This document shows positions 31,236-42,739 of a stretch of 64,000 bases of DNA, piece by piece; positions within the stretch are counted from its first letter, which is position 1; every line of letters starts with the position of its first letter. Source of the DNA: Notolepis coatsorum. Taxonomy: Eukaryota; Chordata; Actinopteri; Aulopiformes; Paralepididae. A program made the position numbers and the translations under genes. Below the pieces are notes generated by a model that did no database searches, was not told the DNA's origin, and saw only the letters and a program-made list of their open reading frames with translations. The stretch is from the NCBI GenBank assembly GCA_963971535.1, contig OZ020586.1, positions 73,329,449 to 73,393,448 of the forward strand, read 5' to 3'.

Positions 31236-32635
31236 AGTATTGCACATTGGTTATGTAGCAGTCCGGGTTCAATAGCAGTTGTCTGCAATAGCTGCATTTT
31301 CATGTAAACAGTGCAGATGAGGAATATTTTAGGTTGAGACACCTGATGGTGGTAAAAACTGTCCTTGAGTCTGGTGGTACATGCAGCCCTGCTCCTGTAT
31401 TGTCTGCCAGACGGTAACAGGGAGAACAGTCTGCTGCTGGGTGGCTGTGGTCCTTGATGCTGCTGTGTGCCTTCCACAGGCACCGCTGATGAAGGATATC
31501 CTGGATGGCTGGGAGTCTGCTGCCAGTGATGTGCTGTGCCACCTCCAATACTCTCTGTAGGGATTTACGGCTGTTGGCGGAACAGTTCCCGTCAGCGAAC
31601 TTTAGATGGTGCACCTAAACAAGTTTGTGAGGATGCTGGCGTTCTTCCTCAGTCCCCTCAGGAAATAGAGCCACCTGAGATGTCTTGACCACTGTGTCTG
31701 TGTGTAGCGTCCAGGAGAGGTCCTTGGTGATGTGCACACAGAGGAACTTGTAGCTGCTGACCCTTTCAACCTCAGCCTCATCAATGTAGAAATGGGAGGT
31801 GTCCACCCCCTGCTGTCTCCCTGATCATCTCTTTCGTTTTACTGACGTTGAGAGAGAGGTTGTTGTCCTGGCACCAGCTGGTTAGTGTCTTCACCTCCTC
31901 TCTGTTTGTAGACCGTCTCATCATTGTCCGTGATGAGGCCCAGGATGGCCGTGTTGTCAGTAAACTTGATGATGACATTGGAGCTGTGCTTGGCACCACA
32001 GTCGTAGGTGAACAGGGAGTACATGTGGGGGCTGAGCACACAGCCCTGTGGTGCGCCTGTGTTGAGGGGCAGTGAGGAGGTGTGGCTGTCGATTCTCACC
32101 ACCTGGGGTTTGAGAGGAGCAGATGTGGGTTTTGTTGCTCAAAGCCCTTCATGATGACAGTGTGACAGGTCGTTTAGTCAGAGGGACACTGTTTTTGGGG
32201 GGACTGGGACGATGGTGGATGCCTTGAAGGGGGTGGGGGGTGGGGACAGACTCAAGGAGAGGTTGTAGATGTTGGTGAACACCCCTGCCAGTTGGTCAGT
32301 GAAACAGACAGAGGTTGAAGATGTTGATGAACACCTCGGCACACACCCTGAGAGCCTGGCCTGGGATACCATCCGGCCCTGGATATTTTTCTGGGGATGA
32401 CCCTTTGAAGGACTGTCTCAAGTCAGCCATATCTAGGGTCAGTGTGGCAGGCCCCCTACCCACATGTGGTCTTGTGGCGGGCATGCTGTTGTCCACATTC
32501 AATGTATGACAGTAGCTGCGACCAGCAGCTCTATAGGTCACTCGGTTGGTCCACAAAAATTTACCCACCATCTAGTGGCCTCAGGTTTCGCCCTAGGAGG
32601 CTCAAAATGGGCATGGAGTGTTTGTGTGTGTGTTT

Positions 32636-32802
32636 GTGTGGGGGACCCTGATGTAAACAAGACAAACGTCTTTCTCTGGTCTGCATCCCCTTAACAATTG
32701 TGTGTATTGAGCTGTACTGTATTGTACCCATTCTGCAATCTGTTAAATAAAGTTTTCATTCATTCATTCATTCATTCATTCATTCATTCATTCATTCATT
32801 CA
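32636..32802 (+). mobile_element. LINE 3' tail with (ATTC)n
   Basis: GGGGGACCCTGATGTAAACA through AATAAAGTTTTC, then 13 ATTC units. This is the same tail family as 5290-5440 with a different terminal repeat. Confidence 0.8.
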
Positions 32803-33084
32803 TGCCAATTGGCTAAAAGGGGGCGTGGCAGTGAGAGTGGCCTGTCAAGGTTGCAGCTATTGGACATTTGTTTTGCTTGTTTGTTTTTAATATATTAAGT
32901 AAGTAATTAGCAATGAATATAAACACTCAAGTATATATACTCCCAAAACATTAAGTACTCCCATGTACTTTTACTTCATTACTTTACACCACTGCCATTC
33001 TGGCCGATAACAATATATCTGTAAAAGGCTAATATCGACGGCTGATAATATCGACTGACTGATATATCTGTCCAGCCCGACTGG

Positions 33085-33250
33085 CAGGTAGGTGGTTAGA
33101 GAGACTGTCTAGGAAATGTAAGGTCACAGCTCACAGGTTCAATCCCTGTAACAGCCAATGTGTCCATCCCTGATGAAGTTTCCTTGAGCAAGGCACTTAC
33201 TGTATTCCTACCTGCTCCAAAAGGGGCTGACAAATGGCTGACTCTGCACT
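33085..33250 (+). mobile_element. tRNA-derived SINE copy
   Basis: The tRNA-like head has an A-box-like GTGGTTAGAGAGACTG (33092-33107) and a B box AGGTTCAATCC (33137-33147). The core phrase TTGAGCAAGGCACTTA follows at 33184-33199. This is typical of fish SINEs transcribed by RNA polymerase III. It is not a tRNA gene, because the cloverleaf cannot close. Confidence 0.7.
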
Positions 33251-33872
33251 CTTTAACTCCTCAGGCGAAATACCTACCTTTATGTGTTTCTCTGACGAAA
33301 ATGCAAAGACACATTCTTTATTACACTGTGTGGAATCTGGCAGTCAAATGCTCTAAATTCCCTAATTCATATACAGTAGATGTTTTTTCTAGTTTGACAA
33401 CATTGCTAGGCGTGAGCTCAGCCAGGGAACAATACAAGGCGTCGATAAGTCACAGGCACGGCTAAGGCAGCATTGTGCTAAGTGTGGGCAATTGTTCGCA
33501 AATCGCATTAACACATGAATAATGTTGTAAAATGTGGTGCGTTAGATATTATCGTCGGTCACTTGAAAGATTAAAAGCATAAGTAGACATTTTTGGAACC
33601 CATGGGTCCTTTCTCTGCACAGTCCACGCTGTTCCTCATACTAGCTCTGGATAGTTAGCCACAAAACCAATGCAAAGTCAATGGGGTCGAGCTCCTGTCT
33701 GTACAAGCTGACTGAGGCTCACTGAAATATCCTCCACAGAGCACCCAGAATAGATCATCTTTCAGTTGTCCTCAAGAGCTTGACCATTGACTTAGTATCG
33801 GTCTGTGGCTAACTAGCTAGTTTGAGGAACAGCATGGATTGTGCTGAGAAACTACTCTATCTTTCTACATCA
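33251..33872. other. No gene recognised
   Basis: A frame at 33160-33465 begins inside the SINE and has no domain. A pair of imperfect inverted segments (GCACAGTCCACGCTGTTCCT at 33616-33635 against AGGAACAGCATGGATTGTGC near 33824) encloses about 190 bases and could be the arms of a small MITE. Confidence 0.4.
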
Positions 33873-33877
33873 TCATA

Positions 33878-34207
33878 AGATAAGATAAGATAAGATATTC
33901 CTTCATTGATCCCCTTGGGGAAATTCAGGCATCATAGCAGCATGGGGGGGAGGGGAGGTACAGGTAGTAGAAGACATGATACAGGTCATAGAATTACAGT
34001 ACAGTAGAGAAGTAAAAATTAAAATAGAATAAAAATAGGCAGTATAACAATATAATTAACTCTGGATATGGGCAAGTAGGCAGTGTAAAAAGGTCAAGGT
34101 GCAAGATGAGGGTATGTATGCCCTCTCAGTTATATTTGCCCTACAATAAACATAGTATAGTTAAGCGACCTTGGGTCCTCTGAAAGGCGCTATATAAAAC
34201 CAAGTTA

Positions 34208-34271
<64 letters not shown>

Positions 34272-34275
34272 AATA
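33878..34275. repeat. LINE tails and (ATT)n array
   Basis: 33880-33990 is an antisense tail: (AAGAT)n, then TCCTTCATTGATCCCCTTGG and GGAAATTCAGGC. 34145-34205 is a sense tail: CGACCTTGGGTCCTCTGAAA and GGCGCTATATAAAACCAAG. An ATT run follows at 34207-34270. Confidence 0.55.
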
Positions 34276-34354
34276 TATATCTAATCTAATATCTAATCTA
34301 ATATATATAATAAAAAAAATGCTAAATGCTAAATATATACTCTGATGAAGTAAG

Positions 34355-35670
34355 TGTGAGGTTTCTGTCCTTGCGCTCTCACTCGTTCTGTTCCTTTAAC
34401 CACCCTCGCTATGTTTTCATTCATTTTCTGTCAATTGGTTCTATCCCCTCGTTCACACGTTTCTCCCCGTTGACGTCATCAGAGACGTCGCTGATTGGTT
34501 CTCTCACTTCCCCACGCTTTTCAATCACATTCCCCAGCTGTCACTGCTTTCTCCCCGTTGACGTCATCAGAGACTTCGCTGATTGGTTCTCTCACTTCCC
34601 CACGCTTTTCAATCAATCGATCCCTCATTATTTATACCCCGTTTCTCCCCACCCTAAGTTGTTGGATCGTCTTGTTTTGTCGCCTTGATTTGTCTCTGGA
34701 TATTTTTCCCCGTTGCTGTTGCTGCTGCTTTTTTCTCTGTGCTGTTCTCCAGGAATTCCTAGAAGCCTTCGCTTGGATACCTGCTCCCGTGGCGCGCGCT
34801 CGCCTCCACTGTTGTTCCAGTTCCAATTACGCATCTCGTCTGGGTGAGTTATCTATTTGACTGTTCTTGACCTATTCCGTTTTTCGTGTGTAAACTTACA
34901 CTGAAGACTACCACCTTTTTGTCAGACAGTCACTCACCCAGCCATTTATCTATTTTTGCTTGTTCCTTTATGGAATGATATTTTGGGATCTACCATCTCC
35001 CTCTGTGTGCTAGCTCACACCGAAGATATTATTCCACAATTGGACTGTGTGTTTACATGAAGATATCCACTGTGTGTTTGCTCACACCGAAGATATTATT
35101 TCACAATTGGACTGTGTGTTTACATGAAGATATTCACTGTGTGTTTACATGAAGATATTCACTGTGTGTTTACATGAAGATATTCACTGGGACTGTGTTT
35201 GGAGTTAGCTCACTGTGTTGTTAACACGAAGAGTTTCACTTGGGCTGTTTTTGGAATTGTGCTCTCTGTGTTGTTAACACGAAGAGATTCACTTGGGCTG
35301 TGTTTGGAACTGTGCTCACTGTGTTGTTAACACGAAGAATTGTACACCCTGTTCTCCTGCTCGTTTAAGACTGCTCTGTCACTGACTCGCTCCCTCTCTC
35401 CCTCTCTCGGTCTCGCAACAACATCTGAGAACCCACCGAGAGGATTCTGCAGAGCGGTTCAGAAGTCAACACCTGCTTCCCAAGACAACCCTCACGGGAG
35501 AAGCTGCAGAGCAGCAGAACTTTGCCCCTTGATCATTGTACCTGTCTTGTTTGACCTGCTTTCCCTGTTTCTCTTATTCTTAGTACCTTATAAACAAGCC
35601 CTCGTATTTGGCAACTCTGAATCCTACTCTCTTGTGTCGTTGCGTTTGGGGTCGGTGTCAAACCATAACA
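34355..35670 (+). repeat. Gypsy 5' LTR (1316 bp)
   Basis: The LTR contains a duplicated segment near its left end (TCTCCCCGTTGACGTCATCA at 34462 and 34551), each copy with a CRE-like TGACGTCA. A TATA box is at 34629-34636. A central array of about 34-bp units (GTGTGTTTACATGAAGATAT, 35040-35190) and later CACTGTGTTGTTAACACGAA repeats follow. The 3' LTR lacks about 34700-35257, the part with the first array. Confidence 0.92.
34629..34670 (+). promoter_or_regulatory. LTR TATA box and self-primer segment
   Basis: TATTTATA at 34629-34636 is followed 24 bases later by GTTGGATCGT (34661-34670). The latter is exactly complementary to ACGATCCAAC just after the 5' LTR (35673-35682). The start site expected from the TATA box falls near 34658-34662. 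The first bases of the RNA would therefore pair with the primer site, as in Tf1-type self-priming. Confidence 0.65.
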
Positions 35671-35672
35671 TT

Positions 35673-35682
35673 ACGATCCAAC
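35673..35682 (+). promoter_or_regulatory. Self-priming primer binding site
   Basis: ACGATCCAAC lies 2 bases after the LTR. It lacks the TGG that begins tRNA-type sites and pairs with 34661-34670 of the LTR. Pairing could extend beyond the 10 bases with a one-base bulge. Confidence 0.65.
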
Positions 35683-35689
35683 CAACAAT

Positions 35690-36728
35690 ATGACGACCCC
35701 AGCCGACACAGAGAGGGTCAGAACCGCACTTGCTATTCAAGTCGAGTTGACCAGGGATCACGGTCTCCAATTAGAGCGGGCTGCGGCTGCGGTGCAGGAC
35801 CTCAGGGACCAGGTCCTGCCCATGCAGGGTTCTATGGCCGCTATGGCGAGACAACAGTCCGAGATTCTCGCCCAGCTTAACTCGCTGGGCGACGCCGTTA
35901 ATACTTTTCATCTCTCACACATTCCCCGCAGCCCCAGCAGATCTCGCACCTCGGGAACCCCATCTCTCCGTCCCACGGCTGTTCGACGGTAATCCCGAGG
36001 AGTTTGCCACATTCATCATGCAATGTGAGTTGGTTTTCCGTCATCAACCAAGCCGTTTTTCTGCTCATGGGTCCCGAGTGGCTTATATAACCAACCTACT
36101 TTCAGGCCATGCTGCCCAGTGGGTCACTTCCTCCTGGGCAATGGAGGCAGATTTTTTGTTCTCCTACCCAGACTTCGTGGCAGAGCTCCGCAGAGTGTTC
36201 CACCATCCAGCCCGAGGTCTGGACCCTGGAGCCCGGTTGGGGACCTTCCGACAAGGGAGCAGCAGGGTGACGGACTATGTCATGGAGTTCCGATTGGCGG
36301 CGGTGGAGAGCGGATGGAACGAGCCTGCTCTTCGCTTAACCTTCATAAGGGGGCTCAGTGACGCAGTTCGGGACCAGCTCGCTACCAGGGAGGTGCCCGA
36401 CTCCCTCGAGGAGCTGTTTAGCCTTGTCATCCGTATTGACGGACGCCTCCTGGAGAGAAGGCACGAGAGGACCCGACAGTCACCTCCTGAGGCACCCCGG
36501 ACTCCTGGACGCCCCGTCCCCAACACTACTGATGGTAACAGGCTTCCCCGTCCGGTGCGCAAGGAGGAACCCATGCCACTGGGACGCTCTCGTCTGAGCC
36601 AGGTGGTGCGTCAGGCAAGGCTCAGGTCCGATCTCTGCCTCTACTGCGGAGGTACGGGACACTTTCTCGCCGACTGCCCTATCCGGCCAAAAGATCGGGC
36701 TCACCAAGACCCCGGGAGATCCTGGTGA
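35690..36728 (+). pseudogene. Gypsy gag, frameshifted
   Basis: ATG 35690 opens an N-terminal part that runs to 35992, with a coiled-coil-like start (ERVRTALAIQ, AAAVQDLRDQ). The conserved gag continues in another frame through 36018-36728, and homology crosses the switch near 35925-35990. A single small indel therefore splits the gene. The second part holds the capsid-like segment and a CCHC knuckle ([14 protein letters not shown], near 36636). Gag packages the element RNA. Pol begins in the -1 frame overlapping the gag end. No classical slippery heptamer is obvious. Confidence 0.85.
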
Positions 36729-39004
36729 GCCGTTTTTCCCAGTCCCAGCCCCGCGCACCACCTGACCATCTGATGAGCGTCACCCTGGCCTGGGGGGACC
36801 AACGTGCCACGGTGGAGGCCCTCATCGACTCTGGGGCAGACGAGAACTTCCTCGACTTCGAGTTTGCCACCCAAGCCAACATACCTCTTGAGGCCCTTAT
36901 GAGGCCCTTGGAGATCTTTTTGTTGGACCAACACCGCCTGGCCGACATCTCTCAACGCACCGGCCCAGTCGTGCTGACCATCGCTGGGAACCACGTCGAG
37001 AGAATCCAGTTCCTCATTACCCAATCCCCCCTTGTCCCGGTGGTCCTGGGTAGGCCCTGGCTCGCGCTGCACGAGCCCCACATCGCCTGGTCCTCCGGTA
37101 CCATCAGGGGCTGGAGCTCCTCCTGTCACGCCCGCTGTCTGCAGGCGGCGTCCTGTCCCCCGCCCCGGAGACCGGCTGGTGAGTTGCCCCCGGACCCCTC
37201 GTCCATTCCTCCCGAGTACCACGACCTCATGGAGGTATTCAGTAAGACCAGGGCTCAGGCTCTTCCACCTCACCGCCCCTATGACTGCGCCATCGACCTC
37301 CGCCAAGGGGCTCCCCTTCCCGGCAGCCGCCTCTACAGTCTGACTGTCCCGGAGAAGAAGGCGATGGATCTCTACATCTCTGAGTCATTGGAAGCAGGAC
37401 TCATTCGGCCTTCCTCCTCCCCGGTGGCAGCCGGGTTCTTCTTTGTTGGTAAGAAGGATGGGGACCTGCGACCCTGCATCGACTATCGTCAGCTCAACGA
37501 GATCACCATCAAGAACAAATACCCCCTACCTCTCATGAGCTCCACCTTCGAGCCACTGACCCAGGCCTCGTTCTTCACCAAGCTGGATCTCCGAAGTGCC
37601 TACCATCTTGTCCGTATTCGTGAGGGCGATGAATGGAAGACCGCCTTCAAGACCCCCAGGGGCCACTATGAGTACCTTGTGATGCCGTTCGGCCTCACCA
37701 ACGCCCCGGCGGTATTCCAGGCACTCATGAACGATGTCCTCCGTGACATGCTGGAGGTGTTCGTGGTGGTGTACCTGGACGACATTCTTATCTTTTCCAG
37801 GACCCTCGAGGAACACATCCTGCATGTCCGTCGGGTGCTGGAGCGCCTCCTCCACAATCGGCTCTTCGTCAAGGCGGAGAAGTGCCGTTTCCACTCCAAC
37901 TCCGTCGAGTACCTGGGCTTCATCGTTGAGAAGGGCTTGACCCGAGCGGATCCTCGCAAGATCCAGGCTGTGGAGGATTGGCCGGAACCCACCACTCGGA
38001 AGGAGTTACAGAGTTTCCTCGGGTTCGCCAACTTCTACCGAAGGTTCATCCGGAACTACAGTCAAGTGGCGGAGCCTCTTACCAAGCTGACCTCCCCCGC
38101 TCTGCCGTTCGACTGGTCCCCAGCGGCATGCGCTGCGTTCCGCTCCCTCAAGAGAAGGTTCACTTCCGCCCCTATCCTGCTCCACCCTGACCCCAAGAGA
38201 CAGTTCATCGTGGAGGTGGACGCCTCGGATTCTGGTCTGGGCGCTGTCCTATCCCAACGTTCTCCTTCCGACCAGAAGGTACATCCTTGCGCCTTCTACT
38301 CGCGTCGCTTCCTCCCCGCCGAGAGGAACTACGACACCGGCAATCGGGAGCTACTGGCGGTCGTGGCTGCGCTGGAGGAGTGGCGTCATTGGCTTGAGGG
38401 TGCCGAGGAGCCTTTTACCATCTGGACGGACCACAAGAACCTAACGTTCATCCGCGCTTCCAGGCGCCTCAACGGTCGGCAGGCGAGATGGGCCAGTTTC
38501 CTCAGCCGGTTCGACTTCTCGCTGACCTTCCGCCCCGGTTCCCGCAACACGAAGGCCGACTCTCTGTCCCGGATGCACTCCAAGGGGGCTCCACCCTCTG
38601 AGGTCCCATCTCCCATCATCCCGGAGGCCCTAGTGGTTGGAGCCATCACCTTGGGCATCGAGGGTGTGGTGAGGCGTGCCCTTCGCTTCCAACGTGCTCC
38701 AAGCAACGTCCCTAGGAGCCGTCTCTTCGTCCCCGACTCTGTCCGGTCCCAGGTACTGCTGTGGGGCCATACTAGCCGGTTCGCACGTTCTCCTTCCTGG
38801 CTCATCGTTTCTGGTGGCCCACCATGCGGAACGACGTCAAGGAGTTCGTATTGGCCTGCGCGGTCTGTGCCCGCAGCAAGGCCTCTCACCAGGCACCCTC
38901 CGGGCTCTTGCAGCCCCTTCCCGTTCCAAGCCGTCCGTGGTCACATGTGGCGCTCGACTTCGTCACTGGTCTACCCTCCTCCCAGGGGAACACCTGCCTT
39001 CTGA
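36725..39004 (+). pseudogene. Gypsy pol: protease, RT, RNase H (frame breaks in integrase)
   Basis: The frame is entered from gag by a -1 shift (the first listed codon is GTG 36725, and the frame is open just upstream). The protease has [11 protein letters not shown]. The RT shows [17 protein letters not shown] (near 37467), [15 protein letters not shown] (near 37677) and catalytic YLDD at 37772-37783. The RNase H starts [14 protein letters not shown] (near 38212) and has WTDHKNL (near 38423). Meaningful coding stops around 38780, within the integrase HHCC finger. A short deletion there removes the first His region and shifts the frame, and residues after it are noise. Confidence 0.92.
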
Positions 39005-40038
39005 CCGTGGTGGATCGATTCAGCAAGGGGGTCCACCTCGTGGCCCTCTCCAAGCTTCCCTCAGCAGCCGAGACGGCGGACCTCCTGACGCACCACGTGT
39101 TCCACCTTCACGGCTTTCCCCAGGACATCGTCTCTGACCGGGGGCCCCAGTTCACCTCCCAGGTATGGCGGGCTTTCTGCAAAGGATTGGGGGCAACGGT
39201 CAGTCTCTCCTCTGGCTATCATCCCCAGACAAACGGGCAGACGGAGAGGATGAACCAGAGCGTGGAGTCTGCTCTTCGGTGTGTGGCAGCCGAGAGGCCG
39301 GCGTCCTGGAGCCGTTTCCTACCCTGGGTTGAGTACTCCATCAACTCAATGGTCAGTTCCGCCACCGGCCTCTCCCCTTTTGAGGCCTCCCTGGGCTACC
39401 AGCCCCCTCTTTTTCCCGCACAGGAGACGGAAGTGGCAGTTCCCTCCGTGCAGGTCCACCTCGACCGCTGCCGTCGAGTTTGGGAGATCACCAGGACCGC
39501 GCTGCTCCGAACATCTGAGCGCGCCTGTCGTGGTGCCGACCGGCGCCGGGTTCCCGCGCCGACTTACCGCCCTGGGCAGAGGGTGTGGCTCTCCGCGAAG
39601 GACCTCCCGCTACGGTCCTCGGCCAAGAAGCTCAACCCCCGCTTCGTCGGGCCTTTCGAGGTCCTGAAAGTACTCAGTCCGGCGGCCCTGCGCCTGAAGC
39701 TTCCTGCATCCATGCACATCCACCCCGTGTTCCATGTCTCCCGGGTTAAGCCCGTCTCCCTCTGTCCCCTTATGCCTCCGGCTCCTGATCCGCCGCCTCC
39801 TGTGCTAGTGGATGGTCACCCCCAGTGGCAGGTCCGCCGGTTGATGGGCGTTCGTCGGCGGGGCCGGGGGTTCCAATACCTGGTGGACTGGGAGGGTTAC
39901 GGCCCTGAGGAGCGTAGCTGGGTCTCCCGGCAGCTCATCGTGGATCCCGGCTTGATCACCGACTTCCATCGGGCCCATCCTGACGAGCCGGGTCGGCCTG
40001 GTCGCCGGGTGGCTCCCGTGGAGGGGGGGGTACTGTGA
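38824..40038 (+). pseudogene. Gypsy integrase with chromodomain (separated frame)
   Basis: A 404-residue frame continues pol after the shift. It has the second half of the zinc finger (CAVCARSK, near 38860), then the core with D (LDFVTG, near 38950), D (VSDRGPQF, near 39130) and E (GQTERMNQ, near 39238), and a GPF-type C-terminal module ([11 protein letters not shown], near 39642). A chromodomain follows ([15 protein letters not shown], near 39878). In chromoviruses this domain steers integration by reading histone marks. Its Met at 38824 is internal, not a real start. The frame ends 4 bases inside the 3' LTR. Confidence 0.92.
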
Positions 40039-40791
40039 GGTTTCTATCCTTGCGCTCTCACTCGTTCTGTTCCTTTAACCACCCTCGCTATGTTTTCATT
40101 CATTTTCTGTCAATTGGTTCTATCCCCTCGTTCACACGTTTCTCCCCGTTGACGTCATCAGAGACGTCGCTGATTGGTTCTCTCACTTCCCCACGCTTTT
40201 CAATCACATTCCCCAGCTGTCACTGCTTTCTCCCCGTTGACGTCATCAGAGACTTCGCTGATTGGTTCTCTCACTTCCCCACGCTTTTCAATCAATCGAT
40301 CCCTCATTATTTATACCCCGTTTCTCCCCACCCTAAGTTGTTGGATTGTCTTGTTTTGTCGCCTTGATTTGTCTCTGGATTGCTCTCTGTGTTGTTAACA
40401 CGAAGAGATTCACTTGGGCTGTGTTTGGAACTGTGCTCACTGTGTTGTTAACACGAAGAATTGTACACCCTGTTCTCCTGCTCGTTTAAGACTGCTCTGT
40501 CACTGACTCGCTCCCTCTCTCCCTCTCTCGGTCTCGCAACAACATCTGAGAACCCACCGAGAGGATTCTGCAGAGCGGTTCAGAAGTCAACACCTGCTTC
40601 CCAAGACAACCCTCACGGGAGAAGCTGCAGAGCAGCAGAACTTTGCCCCTTGATCATTGTACCTGTCTTGTTTGACCTGCTTTCCCTGTTTCTCTTATTC
40701 TTAGTACCAAATAAACAAGCCCTCGTATTTGGCAACTCTGAATCCTACTCTCTTGTGTCGTTGCGTTTGGGGTCGGTGTCAAACCATAACA
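40034..40791 (+). repeat. Gypsy 3' LTR (758 bp, internal deletion)
   Basis: It matches the two ends of the 5' LTR at very high identity but lacks 558 internal bases; the junction is near 40381 (CTCTGGAT then TGCTCTCTGTG). The TATA box is kept. The self-primer segment has one change (GTTGGATTGT). A G-run (40024-40030) precedes the LTR as part of the polypurine tract. Confidence 0.92.
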
Positions 40792-40796
40792 GTAAG

Positions 40797-41029
40797 TATA
40801 GGCTACAGTATACACATAAGGTGCAGTATGCATAAGGTATGTATGCCGTGATATACTTCATACGTCCGTTTAGGTAGTCCGTAAGACTACTCATTGGTAA
40901 GTAAGAAATAGGACGGGGTCCAAAATCTCTTAAAGGGGAACACCACCAAAATTGAGGATTCCAGTTTCTGAAGTTTCTAAAGTAAGAATTTTATAGTCTC
41001 GTTTCTACAAAAGAAAACTAAAAACGACT
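40797..41029. other. Short stretch without recognised feature
   Basis: AT-rich flank of the gypsy insertion. No frame or repeat end is recognised. Confidence 0.3.
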
Positions 41030-41284
41030 AACCTTCGTCTGTCTTTTACTATCATGCACTTTGCTACTAAGGAATCTACCTTGCCTATACTACTACCTAC
41101 TATGCTAATATGTCTATACTACTATGCACTCAAGACTGTAGCACTCAAGTTCGACAAACAATCTTACTAATACTTACCCTTAGCTGCCAGAGTTGTACCC
41201 TTCCTGCTGACTTGTTGTACAGAACTTGTAAGTTGCTTTGTATAAAAGAGTTAGCTAAATGACTAAATGTAAATGTATAAATAT
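41030..41284 (+). repeat. Diverged L2 LINE tail, hit by BEL LTR
   Basis: It carries GTACAGAACTTGTAAGTTGC and TAGCTAAATGACTAAATG, the L2 3' end with several substitutions. The solo BEL LTR inserted 25 bases after the tail. Confidence 0.65.
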
Positions 41285-41289
41285 ATACT

Positions 41290-42679
41290 TGTAACTGAGG
41301 GGTACAATTCCCTGACTGTATTGTTAGATATGGTATTTAATACCACTACCTCTTGTACTTTAACTTCTGGCCATCCAGTACATGATATAAGTATGATGAA
41401 CACTTTCCCACCTGATGAAACGAAGTCCACACAAATGTACAAATCGAATATTTAATATAGCAAAAGGTATATACAACGTTCACTTGTTTACACTTATGAT
41501 TTGAAATGCACTTGTATGGCAAATGAGTATTCGTAGGTAAATCAACATTGAATGTCCAATCTCTGGTTACGCAGGGAGTAAGTATACAACCTGTTTCTTT
41601 AGGAAACTATAGCGATGGTACTTAAATGATTATAGCTGGATACACTAAGGGGGGGGGGGGGGTCCCGCTGGTTGTAAGACAGTAGGAGGGGGGGGTTAGA
41701 GAAGCCGCTGGCGGTATCCCATCTGGCCGACGATTTCTTGGGAGAATTCAAAGTCTTGAACACGGTGCCCACAGAACCTCGGTCCGCAGACGAATACAGC
41801 TGGACCCTCTGGTGGACGGTAGCTGCCGGTCCACAACGGAGAGACGTGAGGCGACCTCACTGGGGTAGAGCGCCGTCTCACCTGGAGTCCTCTCCGGGGG
41901 GTAGTTCCAACACTCCGCAGTGTTGGCCGTTATCCATGGAATAATCAAAGCACCCAAAGCATAATCCAAGCCGTGGAAGGCTCGCCGTCGTCCGGGTAGA
42001 GTAATCCAATATACAGGTCCAGTCGCCCTGGCCCGGAGCTCCTCGGATGCAAGCACCACTAGTGGTCTGCCCAGCCTGGTTAAGCGTCCAGATAACGTCA
42101 GGAACGATGGGGGTACTGATAACTTTATAACTCTAACCGAACGATGCACCATACATAAATAGACTATTATTAGCTTAATAGAATACGTCCAACTCGACGG
42201 TATAGTGCCAAACTATGACTATTCAACTATTAATCCACACGATATCTCAATGCCTATTCTGAGGCCAAGTAGGCCTTACTACACCACACGTGCGTCGTGG
42301 GTGAGGCTTTGCGTCTGTCACTCTGTTGGAGGGTAAAGAACTGGACTAAAAGGAAGTTCTACTTTACTTGCGCCATATATATATGCGCTGTGAACAAATA
42401 GTACCATTCGTATTTCGCCAGACGTATTCCTACGCGGAACCGGGGCTTGCCACGACATGTTGGGCGGCACGATTGAACTTGAACCTAGGGGTATGGCTGC
42501 TGGCGCCAGGTTCTCGTCCAATGGTAGAATGAAACTATTATGGGCTGTTTAGTAGACTAAAGGGATATTCAGTGCATATTGTACAAGGAATATACAGGGG
42601 ATATCAAACGATATACAAATACTATTTAAATATATATAAATAAATATATATATTCGGTTTAATCTGATCCTTCACAACA
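41290..42679 (-). mobile_element. Solo BEL LTR, antisense
   Basis: This 1390-bp LTR is related to 17568-18954 in reverse, running from TGTAACTGAGG to CCTTCACAACA. It is flanked by the 5-bp duplication ATACT (41285-41289 and 42680-42684). No internal region is present, so it arose by recombination between the LTRs of a former element. It has many more differences from the full copy than those LTRs have from each other, so it is older. Confidence 0.92.
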
Positions 42680-42739
42680 ATACTGTATAAATTATATCCA
42701 CACAGTACATTTTGTTCAACTGTAAAATATCCCACCTCC

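Larger units (their letters stand above)
28637..32575 (-). mobile_element. Rex1-like LINE, antisense, interrupted
   Basis: The 3' tail is at 28637-28873: the inverse of a (CTTGAA)n end with TACAATGAAATGTGTTGG in window orientation. The body resumes at 31236-32575. Minus-strand frames give NTGAPQGCVLSP near 32030, an FTDNTAILGLITDNDET block near 31950 at the RT catalytic site (canonical FADDT altered), LSLNVSKTKE, and the C-terminal SLQRVLEVAQHITGSRLPAI near 31555. Many frameshifts make it a pseudogene. Two copies of an unrelated 1.13 kb unit sit in its 3' region. Confidence 0.75.
34355..40791 (+). mobile_element. Ty3/gypsy chromovirus-type retrotransposon
   Basis: The element is flanked by the 5-bp TSD GTAAG (34350-34354 and 40792-40796), and its LTRs begin TGTGAGG and end CATAACA. 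Order: gag with one zinc knuckle, protease, RT, RNase H, integrase, chromodomain. This is the Tf1/sushi type of Metaviridae. The copy is broken by a frameshift in gag and another in the integrase finger. The 3' LTR is 558 bases shorter than the 5' LTR. Confidence 0.95.

Noticed and set aside
35340-35693. 117-codon frame in the gypsy LTR
   Set aside because: Repeated in the 3' LTR (40461-40835) and without gag homology.
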